Positions 1 through 6,873 of a DNA stretch of 13,729 bases are shown piece after piece. This stretch comes from Mariniphaga sp. (GTDB lineage Bacteria > Bacteroidota > Bacteroidia > Bacteroidales > Prolixibacteraceae). The DNA lies in the NCBI GenBank assembly GCA_013203525.1, contig JABMQB010000881.1:1-13729 (forward strand), written 5' to 3'. The translations under genes and the position numbers were made by a program. Every line of letters begins with the position of its first letter. Position 1 is the first letter of the stretch. Under the pieces are notes generated by a model, which was not told the DNA's origin, searched no databases, and worked only from the letters and a program-made list of their open reading frames with translations.

Positions 1-5
1 AAACA

Positions 6-77
6 GTGTTCACTTTGACCCGGAATCGGGTGCTCATTTTAAACCGGCATGAGGTGCTCAATTATACCGGATTGTCT
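6..77. repeat. three 24-bp-period direct repeats, likely IS21-family insertion sequence end
   Basis: Three related units begin at 6, 30 and 54, exactly 24 bases apart. Each starts GTGTTCA or GTGCTCA, followed by a T/A-rich stretch and then CCGG (GTG-Y-TCA...ACCGG). Similarity ends at about 72-78, after which the sequence becomes ordinary AT-rich intergenic DNA. Spaced subterminal repeats of this kind are typical of IS21-family ends, where the IstA transposase binds, and the GTGCTCA/CCGG wording resembles IS21-like ends I recall from Bacteroidota. The istA/istB genes would lie left of the window. The family assignment is from memory; the repeat structure itself is directly visible. Confidence 0.55.
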
Positions 78-237
78 ACCTCAGGGTGTTTTTTATATTC
101 AATCTTGCATTTTTAAGCATTAATACTATTATCTGATAGGTAGTATAAAAAAGCTTTATAAAAGTTCTTCTAAAATCATCTGGCCCAACCTGTCCTATAA
201 TAGTTATTGTGTTTAGTTCTAATGTTTATTTCATAAA

Positions 238-265
238 AAAACCCGGCTCCAAAAAACCGGGTTTT
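238..265 (-). terminator. rho-independent terminator after nrdJ
   Basis: A perfect 9-bp inverted repeat, AAAACCCGG (238-246) and CCGGGTTTT (257-265), encloses a 10-base loop. Read on the minus strand it lies 22 bases past the TAA at 288-290 and continues into a T run (complement of 235-240). It is GC-rich at the core and A/T-flanked on both sides, so it may also stop plus-strand transcription coming from the insertion-sequence side. It marks the end of the nrdJ transcript and shows that the 288-665 segment still sits inside the original transcription unit. Confidence 0.85.
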
Positions 266-287
266 AAAAGATATTATAAAACTATTT

Positions 288-665
288 TTAACCACACTTC
301 GACGAGCCACAGTCTTTACATGTTAAGCAGCCTTCCTGATAAATAATATTTTCAGAGCCACATTCACCACACTGAGAATCTTCGGCAATGGTGCCATTGG
401 GCACATATTTTTTCAAAGCGCGCGCCACACCCGCTTTCCACGAATTGATTGTATCATTATCAAGTTGGAGGCTTGTTACCAACTCCACAACTTTGTGTAT
501 TGGCATACCATGCCGTAATACCCCGGAAATTAGTTTTGCATAATTCCAGAATACAGGATTGAATTTATAGGACAATCCTTCGATAGTGGTTTTATAACCT
601 CTTTTATTTACATATTGAAAATCGTAGCGGGAAATATCTTCATCTTCCCTGCTTTTTAATATTGT
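288..665 (-). pseudogene. nrdJ: C-terminal zinc-ribbon/redox tail of class II ribonucleotide reductase, detached by in-frame TGA
   Basis: This segment continues the nrdJ frame directly after the TGA at 666-668 and ends at TAA 288-290. It has no stop inside and encodes about 125 residues. They match the NrdJ C-terminus as I know it: an acidic linker leading to RYDFQ..NKRGYKTT, then NYAKLISGVLR, then a cysteine-rich tail with CGECG, CLTCKDC and a terminal CGSSKCG. In this family the tail carries a zinc ribbon and the swinging CxxxxC pair that re-reduces the active-site disulfide. There is no in-frame ATG near the top; the first plausible start is a TTG at 573-575, so independent translation would be weak and would miss about 30 residues. 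The coding content looks intact, which argues for readthrough, a very recent mutation or a base-calling error rather than old decay. Confidence 0.8.
626..653 (-). other. hairpin just downstream of the in-frame TGA (SECIS-like geometry, unproven)
   Basis: In the mRNA sense, AGC-(A bulge)-GGGAA at 653-645 pairs with TTCCCGCT at 633-626, giving eight base pairs around an 11-base loop that starts with G. The stem begins 12 bases after the TGA (668-666) and the loop about 21 bases after it. Bacterial SECIS elements lie immediately 3' of a recoded UGA, usually with a G at the start of the apical loop, so the geometry is compatible. The stretch also encodes conserved protein sequence, and chance pairing of this size is not rare. 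I see no selenoprotein-machinery gene in the window, and the family is not a known selenoprotein at this position. Confidence 0.25.
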
Positions 666-668
666 TCA
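666..668 (-). other. nrdJ: in-frame TGA interrupting nrdJ
   Basis: Minus-strand reading gives TCG GTT ACA AAA TGA ACA ATA TTA AAA, that is SVTK-stop-TILK, with the family sequence resuming in the same frame. From my recollection of homologues the residue after SVTK is usually glycine, so a single G-to-T change (GGA to TGA) would explain it. No frameshift is needed. Elsewhere in the window TGA serves as a normal terminator (11767-11769) and never occurs inside another gene, so a genome-wide recoding of TGA is unlikely. Confidence 0.9.
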
Positions 669-2840
669 TTTTGTAACCGAACGCGGAAGTAAGATTCCGT
701 CCTCATCGTCTGATAAACCAGTAAAAATTTCATAGGGTTTATCACCAACCATCCCAATAAAAGCAACCCACTTTTCTTTGTTGTTTTGAAAACGCACAAC
801 ATCGGCTTCCAGCTCTTCGGGGCGTCTTGTTGGGAAAGGTTTTACCCTTTTATCATCCTTCCTGTTAGAAATCAGTACACCTGAACGTGAACCATCGCGA
901 TAAACTGTTACTCCTTTACATCCGCTTTTCCATGCTTCAAAATATAACTTCCCAACCAATTCTTCGGTAGCATCTTCGGGTAAATTAATAGTTACACTGA
1001 TTGAATGGTCGACCCATTTTTGAATACGCCCCTGCATTTTTACTTTTGCCATCCAATCAACATCATTCGAAGTGGCTTTGTAATATGGCGAATTCTTCAC
1101 AAGCTTTTCAATCTCTTCTTCCGAATAGTTTCTGTTTATATCGTAACCATTCACATCCATCCAGGTTTTAAACTTATGATGGAATACAACATATTCTTCC
1201 CAGCTGTCGCCAAGTTCATCAATAAAATCAACCTTAACCTCCCTATCGTTGGGATTTACTTTCCTCCGGCGTTTATAAACCGGCATAAAAACAGGTTCAA
1301 TTCCAGAGGTTGTTTGAGTCATTAAACTGGTTGTTCCGGTTGGAGCAATTGTGAGTAAGGCAATATTCCTCCGCCCGTATTGAACCATCTGGCTGTATAG
1401 TTCGGGGTCTGCATCTTTAATTCGGTTTATTAACGGATTATTTTTTTCACGCTCGGAATCATAAATTTTAAACTGCCCCCTATCCTTTGCCAGGTGCACT
1501 GACGACCTGTATGTTTCAAGGGTTACTGTTTTATGGATTTCTTCAGAAAAATCGGTTGCATTTTCGGTACCATAACGTAATCCAATTGCAGCAAGCATAT
1601 CTCCTTCAGCAGTAATTCCAATGCCTGTACGTCTTCCTTCCTGAGCTTTGGTACGGATACTATGCCAAAGATTCAGTTCAGTAAATTTAATATCTTCTTC
1701 TTCCGGATCGTCATCAATTTTATTAATTATAGAATCGATTTTCTCTAATTCCAAATCAATAATATCATCCATAATCCGCTGCGCATAATGAATATGTTCC
1801 CTGAAAAGCCCAAAATTGAATTTTGCATCTTTTGTAAATGGCTTTTCAACATAAGAATACAGATTTATTGCCAATAGCCTGCAACTATCGTAAGGGCATA
1901 AAGGTATTTCACCGCAAGGATTAGTAGAAACTGTTTGATAACCTTTGTCTGCATAACAATCGGGAATTGATTCTTTTATAATTGTATCCCAGAATAATAT
2001 GCCGGGTTCAGCTGATTTCCATGCATTATGGACGATTTTTTTCCATAGGCTCACTGCATCAATATCTTTTTGGTAAATGTACTTATCTGAATTGACTGGA
2101 TATCCCTGGGTGTAGGGTTTATTTTCTTCAACCGAACGCATAAAATCATCGTGCATTTTTACTGAAACATTCGCTCCGGTAACTTTCCCTTGTTCCATTT
2201 TCGCATCGATAAACTGCTCTGAATCGGGGTGTTTAACCGATACTGAAAGCATCAATGCTCCTCTTCTTCCATCTTGAGCAACTTCACGTGTTGAATTTGA
2301 ATAACGCTCCATAAACGGAACGATCCCTGTTGATGTTAAGGCAGAATTTTTTACTGGTGAACCCTTAGGCCTGATGTGCGATAAATCGTGCCCAACTCCA
2401 CCACGCCGTTTCATTAACTGGACCTGCTCCTGATCTATCTTCATAATCCCGCCATAGGAATCGGAATTGCCTTCGTTACCAATCACAAAACAGTTCGAAA
2501 GGGATGCAACCTGATAATCGTTTCCAATTCCAGTCATAGGTCCACCCTGTGGAACTATATATTTAAATTCATTCAGAACTTTGTAAATCTCTTCTTCAGT
2601 TAATGGGTTAGGGTAACGTTCCTCAATTCTTGACAATTCCTTCGCAAGCCTCCTGTGCATATCATCAGGAGTCAACTCAAAAATATTCCCAAACGAGTCT
2701 TTTAAAGCATATTTATTTACCCAAACGCGAGCTGCAAGCTCATCGCCTTTAAAATAAGCTACCGATGCCTTAAATGCTTCCTCAAGAGAATAGATTTTTT
2801 TGCCCACCTGGACCTTAACCGTCACTTCGTTTGATGCCAT
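666..2840 (-). CDS. nrdJ: adenosylcobalamin-dependent (class II) ribonucleotide reductase, main body, truncated by TGA
   Basis: This cytoplasmic enzyme converts ribonucleotides to deoxyribonucleotides using adenosylcobalamin, so it needs no oxygen and no small radical subunit. The ORF gives 724 residues starting at ATG 2840-2838, with the expected N-terminal sequence (DELAARVWVNKYAL, TPDDMHRRLA). The finger-loop motif NPCGEIPL is at residues 307-314, with C309 as the thiyl-radical cysteine and E311 beside it. C117 (SLSNCFV) and C320 (DSCRLLAINL) match the redox-active cysteine pair of the family. APTGTTS at 499-505 is the phosphate-binding motif. The full family product is about 850 residues; here an opal codon follows K724 and removes the zinc-ribbon tail (288-665). 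Without that tail the enzyme should lose its built-in re-reduction step. I searched the 320-bp leader for a cobalamin-riboswitch B12 box and an NrdR box and recognised neither. The gene stands alone, with its own terminator. Confidence 0.95.
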   Translation of the reverse strand: MASNEVTVKVQVGKKIYSLEEAFKASVAYFKGDELAARVWVNKYALKDSFGNIFELTPDDMHRRLAKELSRIEERYPNPLTEEEIYKVLNEFKYIVPQGGPMTGIGNDYQVASLSNCFVIGNEGNSDSYGGIMKIDQEQVQLMKRRGGVGHDLSHIRPKGSPVKNSALTSTGIVPFMERYSNSTREVAQDGRRGALMLSVSVKHPDSEQFIDAKMEQGKVTGANVSVKMHDDFMRSVEENKPYTQGYPVNSDKYIYQKDIDAVSLWKKIVHNAWKSAEPGILFWDTIIKESIPDCYADKGYQTVSTNPCGEIPLCPYDSCRLLAINLYSYVEKPFTKDAKFNFGLFREHIHYAQRIMDDIIDLELEKIDSIINKIDDDPEEEDIKFTELNLWHSIRTKAQEGRRTGIGITAEGDMLAAIGLRYGTENATDFSEEIHKTVTLETYRSSVHLAKDRGQFKIYDSEREKNNPLINRIKDADPELYSQMVQYGRRNIALLTIAPTGTTSLMTQTTSGIEPVFMPVYKRRRKVNPNDREVKVDFIDELGDSWEEYVVFHHKFKTWMDVNGYDINRNYSEEEIEKLVKNSPYYKATSNDVDWMAKVKMQGRIQKWVDHSISVTINLPEDATEELVGKLYFEAWKSGCKGVTVYRDGSRSGVLISNRKDDKRVKPFPTRRPEELEADVVRFQNNKEKWVAFIGMVGDKPYEIFTGLSDDEDGILLPRSVTK

Positions 2841-3160
2841 ACGAATTAATTACAATTGATAAAACTTTTATATGATTGATTTTCTGAATTTCACACCTTT
2901 TTACATTTCAAGAAACGTCCATTGCAATATAAAACACAAAACAAAATAACAGAAGACTTTTCTTAGAAAAGAAATTAAAAGTTATCAACTTCAAAGTGTT
3001 AGCTGACTGATTTACTGAAATTTACATATCTAAAAACCCTGAAAAGTTAGCAGAAATTGTCAATTCCCAACTAAACTTTTTGAAGATTGGGACAGAAAAT
3101 TCAATAAAACTTAAGTACTGAATTTTTTCTTTAATTTAGGGTTAATAACTAATGAAAAAC
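2841..3160. other. 320-bp intergenic region between nrdJ and waaA
   Basis: No gene or RNA is recognised here. The region must hold the nrdJ promoter, reading leftward, but I find no clean Bacteroidota promoter (TTTG, then TAnnTTTG about 20 bases later); the best matches have at least one mismatch and poor spacing. A short perfect hairpin, CTTTTC-TTA-GAAAAG, occupies 2957-2971, and a further AAAAGT copy lies at 2977-2982. A weak terminator-like hairpin sits at 3096-3126. No GCCACTG-type B12 box was found on either strand. Confidence 0.5.
3096..3126 (-). terminator. weak AT-rich terminator-like hairpin after waaA
   Basis: AAAATTCA (3096-3103) pairs with TGAATTTT (3119-3126) around a 15-base loop, about 35 bases beyond the waaA stop codon. 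T runs lie on both flanks. The stem is almost all A/T and the loop is long, so it may be weak or chance; its position between two same-direction units is the main argument for it. Confidence 0.3.
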
Positions 3161-4396
3161 TTAAAAAATGAATACTTTATTTATGATAATCTGGGTAGCT
3201 CCCTGGTTTTGGTCAACATAATTTTTTGTTACATCAGACAGTCTACGTAGCTTTTCAGAATTTGCCAACAGGTTACTCAAAATTTGTTCCAATTCTTCAT
3301 AATTTAAAACCGGAAATGCACCTTTTAATTCAACCAGGTCATTTGCCTCTTTAAACTTACGATAATTCGGACCAAAAATTATGGGTAATCCAAATGTTGC
3401 GGCCTCAAGAATATTATGAATGCCAACACCAAATCCTCCACCGATATATGCAATTTCTCCATATTGATATATAGAAGAAAGCATTCCGATGGAATCAATA
3501 ATAACAACATCATATATTTTGGGATCTAATTTCTGAATTTTTGAATATTGTTCAACTTGCTTTTTTAAGGAGTTTTTTATCCTTGCAACGTTTGAATCCA
3601 AAACTTCATGTGGTGCGATTACAAATTTTACTCCCTCCGACTGGTTAATAAACCTGATAAGCAATTCTTCATCGGGGGCCCAGGAACTACCTATAACAAC
3701 CAGTGGTTTTGCATCTTTAAACCTTTCGATAAATGAAATTGTTTTTGCTGAAGAAGCAATGGAGGCAACTCTATCGAATCGGGTATCGCCTGAAATGGTT
3801 ACATTCTTTAAGCCAATTTTAGATAATAGTTTATCTGATTCCTCATTCTGAACAAAAAAATGTTCGATGCTTTGCAACGTTTTCCGATACCAGTTACCAA
3901 TTAGGTTTGATTTAAAAAATAACTGGCCAGGACGGAAAATGGCCGAAACAACATAAAGTGGTATTTTTCTGTGCTTGGCTTCAGAAATATAGTTATACCA
4001 ATATTCATATTTTACGAAGAATATTTTTTCTGGCTTTACAATATCAAAAAAGGATTTAACATTTCTTGGAGTATCAATTGGTAAGTAACTTATAATATCA
4101 GCACCATCATAATTTTTTCTTATTTCGAAACCTGAGGGCGAAAAAAATGTCAGCAAGATTTTATAATCGGGATAACTTTCCTTAACTTTTTCAATAAGCG
4201 GACGCCCCTGTTCAAACTCACCTAACGAAGCACAATGGAACCAAATATACTTACTGCCTGAAATAATTTTTTGTGTCAGATTCTTTTTCCAATTCTTCCT
4301 GCCCCTAACAAATAAGTGTGCTTTCCTATTAAACGGGAAAGTTAAATAAACCAACAAACCATATAAATAAATCCCAATATTGTATAACAACCGCAT
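3161..4396 (-). CDS. waaA: 3-deoxy-D-manno-octulosonic acid (Kdo) transferase, GT30
   Basis: The enzyme transfers Kdo from CMP-Kdo to the lipid A precursor on the inner face of the cytoplasmic membrane, making the first sugar of the lipopolysaccharide inner core. It has 411 residues, close to the family norm. A single membrane anchor spans about residues 5-21. The N-terminal acceptor domain carries WFHCASLGEFEQGRPL (52-67), whose Glu (E60) matches the catalytic glutamate of GT30. The GT-B C-terminal half shows GDTRFDRV (203-210), GSSWAPDEE and the donor-site GGGFGVGIHNILE (319-331). I chose the ATG at 4396-4394; one codon upstream a TTG would give a 412-residue form, which is less likely. It lies 26 bases downstream of the lycopene-cyclase-like gene on the same strand, so cotranscription is likely although the functions are unrelated. 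Confidence 0.93.
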   Translation of the reverse strand: MRLLYNIGIYLYGLLVYLTFPFNRKAHLFVRGRKNWKKNLTQKIISGSKYIWFHCASLGEFEQGRPLIEKVKESYPDYKILLTFFSPSGFEIRKNYDGADIISYLPIDTPRNVKSFFDIVKPEKIFFVKYEYWYNYISEAKHRKIPLYVVSAIFRPGQLFFKSNLIGNWYRKTLQSIEHFFVQNEESDKLLSKIGLKNVTISGDTRFDRVASIASSAKTISFIERFKDAKPLVVIGSSWAPDEELLIRFINQSEGVKFVIAPHEVLDSNVARIKNSLKKQVEQYSKIQKLDPKIYDVVIIDSIGMLSSIYQYGEIAYIGGGFGVGIHNILEAATFGLPIIFGPNYRKFKEANDLVELKGAFPVLNYEELEQILSNLLANSEKLRRLSDVTKNYVDQNQGATQIIINKVFIF

Positions 4397-4422
4397 CAAA
4401 TAATTTTCAATTAAACGAAGAG

Positions 4423-5112
4423 TTAATAAAATTTCTTATCCAACAAATAATTATAAATTGAAATATTCATCAGATAAAGCAGAAAAAAAGCTGCAATATT
4501 TTCTATTGGCACTTTGAAAAGAAAAAAACCAATAATATATTCAGTATTATAAGTAACTACAGGTAACCCATTTAAAATTGAATTCAAAATAAAAAATGGG
4601 ATTAATGAAAACAGAAATGAAATATAAAAAGTCAAATAATGTTTTTTAAACCTGCCCCTGAAAATAACATATCCAAAATATACAGTTAGGAACATAAATA
4701 TCACAAACGTATAAATCAATTGACGATTTATATATGATATTACAGCAAAAATTCCCACTAAAATAAGGCTCATTGCTACAAAATAATTAGCATTCGAATT
4801 TAGCTTTTGTATATTTCCTACAAGCCTGTATATTAGAAAGCCAACCAAAGGTAAAATGATATAATATAACCATTCTTCTATTGGCAAGGTTAAATAAAAA
4901 CGGCCAATTAAAAACTGCGAATTAAATTGCCAGATATTAAATTCAATAAAACGAATTTCAAACATAATAAACAAAGCGCCGGATAATATTAGCGCCGGAA
5001 ACATATATTTAATTTGTTCCTTAATTTTAAGTTTCCTGTTAAAACTGAAAATCAGAAAAACAATAAACAATACCGCTAATACACACAAATAAATGAATTT
5101 TTCTATTTCCAT
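4423..5112 (-). CDS. lycopene cyclase domain membrane protein (CrtYc/CrtYd type)
   Basis: A polytopic inner-membrane protein of 229 residues with about seven hydrophobic segments (roughly 5-23, 36-53, 76-98, 110-127, 132-151, 160-180 and 193-222). It looks like two fused lycopene-cyclase domains. The first carries LPIEEWLYYIILP (76-88) with the family's PxE(E/D) motif at 77-80. The second carries FKVPIENIAAFFLLYLMNI (199-217), where the motif reads PIEN, so the second acidic residue is replaced by Asn. Family members cyclise the ends of lycopene to beta-ionone rings in carotenoid synthesis; other heterodimeric or fused members make different ring types. No other carotenoid gene (crtB, crtI, crtZ) is in the window, so the substrate is inferred from family only. 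The ATG at 5112 is followed downstream by waaA. Confidence 0.75.
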   Translation of the reverse strand: MEIEKFIYLCVLAVLFIVFLIFSFNRKLKIKEQIKYMFPALILSGALFIMFEIRFIEFNIWQFNSQFLIGRFYLTLPIEEWLYYIILPLVGFLIYRLVGNIQKLNSNANYFVAMSLILVGIFAVISYINRQLIYTFVIFMFLTVYFGYVIFRGRFKKHYLTFYISFLFSLIPFFILNSILNGLPVVTYNTEYIIGFFLFKVPIENIAAFFLLYLMNISIYNYLLDKKFY

Positions 5113-5307
5113 TTTGCCATATTATTTCTCAAAAGTAATTTTTTAACCAAGCCCAAAAAACTGTTTAATTATATTTAATCAAATTAATTACGCTGTTTAT
5201 TATAAACTTACAAGCAAAATAATTAAATTCATCCAATTGATAAAATAATCAGAATTACTTTTATTCCAATTGTTGAAAATTAAACTAATATTCTAACTAA
5301 ATATCCT
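5113..5307. promoter_or_regulatory. divergent intergenic region, presumed promoters for both flanking units
   Basis: These 195 bases separate two divergent transcription units, so both promoters should lie here. The region is strongly AT-rich with no gene. I see no full TTTG/TAnnTTTG pair with correct spacing in either direction. The closest is TTAATTTG on the minus strand (complement of CAAATTAA near 5179-5186), one mismatch from the -7 consensus but without a well-placed -33 element. The call rests on gene arrangement. Confidence 0.45.
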
Positions 5308-6837
5308 ATGGCTTCAATCGCTAACATTAACTGGAAAAAATGTTTAATTACCCTCTTGAGAATAACAATCGGATGGCATTTCCTTTATGAAGGTATTTCA
5401 AAATTACTTGCAGAAAACTGGACAGCAGCAGGGTTTCTGGCAAATGCAATGGGCCCGTTTTCAGGTTTTTACCATTGGCTCTCAGCTTCAACAGGTTTAA
5501 TGAAAGTTATTGACCCATTAAATATGTATGCCTTAATTTTAATAGGCCTGGCATTATTTATTGGGGTTGCAATCAGATATGCAATTAGTGGCGGAATTTT
5601 ACTTCTGGTGCTTTATTATTTTGCATATCCACCATTTGGAGGAACAGTTGCAGGAACAACTGAGGGAAACCTTTACATTGTTAACCGATTATTTATTGAA
5701 GCCTCTGCACTTTTAATTCTTCTTATACTCAAAGAAAAAGGATTTGGAATTTATGCCCTTAAAAATTTCATTTCAAAAAAAAATAAAACAAAAATTGAAG
5801 ATGATAAATCAGAAATGTCAGGTTCAAGGCGTGAAGTAATTAAAAACTTGGCAGCAATTCCGGCATTAGGAGTATTGGGTTTTGGAGCTTTAAGCGAATA
5901 TAATAAATACGGGTATGATACTTTGTCGGGTGCAACAATACAAGTTGGAGGAGCAGGTATTGATGAATTAAAAGGAGAACTTCCAAAAGGGAAAATCGGA
6001 GAACATGAATTAAGCCGCCTTGTCTTGGGTGGAAACCTGATTGGTGGATGGGCTCATTCGCGCGACCTTCATTATGTACCATCACTATTCCGTGCATATA
6101 ATACAGAAAAGAAAATATTTGAGACTTTAATGCTTGCCGAAAAAGCTGGTGTAAATTCAATAAACATCGGATTCCCTACCAACGAACTGATGCAGAAATA
6201 TAAAAAAGTAACCGGCAGTAAAATTAAGGTCATTTCACAGGTAGCTCCCGACATGGATAACAACGATTATTTTGTAAACATCAATAAAGCTATCGACCTG
6301 GGTGCCGACATTATTCAGGTTCAGGGGAATTGGTGCGATTGGCTTGTACGTGATAACAGGATTGATGTTATTGAAAAGATGATGGATAAAATTAGGAGCC
6401 AGGGATATGTTGCCAGCCTCGCTTCCCATACTGTTGATGCATTGATAGCATGTGAAGAACAGGGAATTATCCCTGACTACTATATGAAAACCATGCACCA
6501 TGACCAATACTGGTCGGCACACCCGAAGGAAAACCGGGTGCCTTTTGAAGTGGATGGCAAAAAATATCTGGACCATAATAAATTCCACGACAATATCTTT
6601 TGCCTGTTTCCTGACCGAACTACTGAATTTGTTCAACGGGCAAAAGTACCAGTAATGGGTTTCAAAGTTTTAGCAGCAGGATCTATTGAACCAAAAGACG
6701 GCTTTAACTGGGCATTTGAAAATGGTGCAGATTTTATTTGTGTTGGGATGTTCGACTTCCAGGTTGTTAACGATGTGAATATTACTATTGATGTTTTGAA
6801 TAACCTTAAGGGCCGCACCCGTAAATGGTATGGATAA
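5308..6837 (+). CDS. DoxX-like membrane domain fused to Tat-like anchor and TIM-barrel (aldo/keto-reductase-like) domain
   Basis: A 509-residue fusion. Residues 1-150 are a DoxX/DoxD-like domain with four hydrophobic segments (about 11-30, 73-92, 94-108, 126-142) and typical GWHFLYEGISKL near the start. Residues 143-178 form a very basic linker ending in SRREVIKN (173-180), followed by a hydrophobic stretch (180-195): a twin-arginine-like segment inside the protein. By the positive-inside rule the remainder (about 200-509) would sit in the periplasm. That part looks like a TIM barrel: LSRLVLGGN opens like aldo/keto reductases, then KTMHHDQYWSAHP (394-406) and GFKVLAAGSIEP..GADFICVGMFDFQ (451-485). 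I recall similar barrels in Planctomycetes-type genomes without a known function. The usual aldo/keto reductase Asp and Tyr are absent (SINIGFP at 284-290), so its chemistry is open. It is the first gene of a plus-strand unit, 36 bases before the GH172 gene. Confidence 0.7.
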   Translation: MASIANINWKKCLITLLRITIGWHFLYEGISKLLAENWTAAGFLANAMGPFSGFYHWLSASTGLMKVIDPLNMYALILIGLALFIGVAIRYAISGGILLLVLYYFAYPPFGGTVAGTTEGNLYIVNRLFIEASALLILLILKEKGFGIYALKNFISKKNKTKIEDDKSEMSGSRREVIKNLAAIPALGVLGFGALSEYNKYGYDTLSGATIQVGGAGIDELKGELPKGKIGEHELSRLVLGGNLIGGWAHSRDLHYVPSLFRAYNTEKKIFETLMLAEKAGVNSINIGFPTNELMQKYKKVTGSKIKVISQVAPDMDNNDYFVNINKAIDLGADIIQVQGNWCDWLVRDNRIDVIEKMMDKIRSQGYVASLASHTVDALIACEEQGIIPDYYMKTMHHDQYWSAHPKENRVPFEVDGKKYLDHNKFHDNIFCLFPDRTTEFVQRAKVPVMGFKVLAAGSIEPKDGFNWAFENGADFICVGMFDFQVVNDVNITIDVLNNLKGRTRKWYG

Positions 6838-6873
6838 AAATAAATTATTTTAAAATTGCATAAAACTTAAACC

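Noticed and set aside
666..668. Genome-wide recoding of TGA as glycine (as in Gracilibacteria/SR1)
   Set aside because: No other gene in the window contains an internal TGA, and TGA ends the PPOx gene at 11767-11769. The gene content is Bacteroidota-like, not candidate-phylum-like.
560..680. Frameshift as the cause of the nrdJ split
   Set aside because: Both parts lie in the same frame (their ends agree modulo three) and the intervening codons read as family sequence, so only a substitution to TGA is needed.
1005..1325. Plus-strand open frame of 106 codons inside nrdJ
   Set aside because: It is antisense to strongly conserved nrdJ sequence and shows no recognisable family.
2841..3160. Cobalamin riboswitch in the leader of the B12-dependent nrdJ
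   Set aside because: No B12-box-like GCCACTG was found on either strand and no matching structure is visible; only short AT-rich hairpins are present.
4397..4399. TTG start for waaA one codon upstream
   Set aside because: An ATG follows immediately at 4396, gives the expected N-terminus and is the more usual start.
5840..6818. Minus-strand open frames inside the DoxX-barrel gene
   Set aside because: They overlap a conserved coding region on the opposite strand and resemble no known protein.
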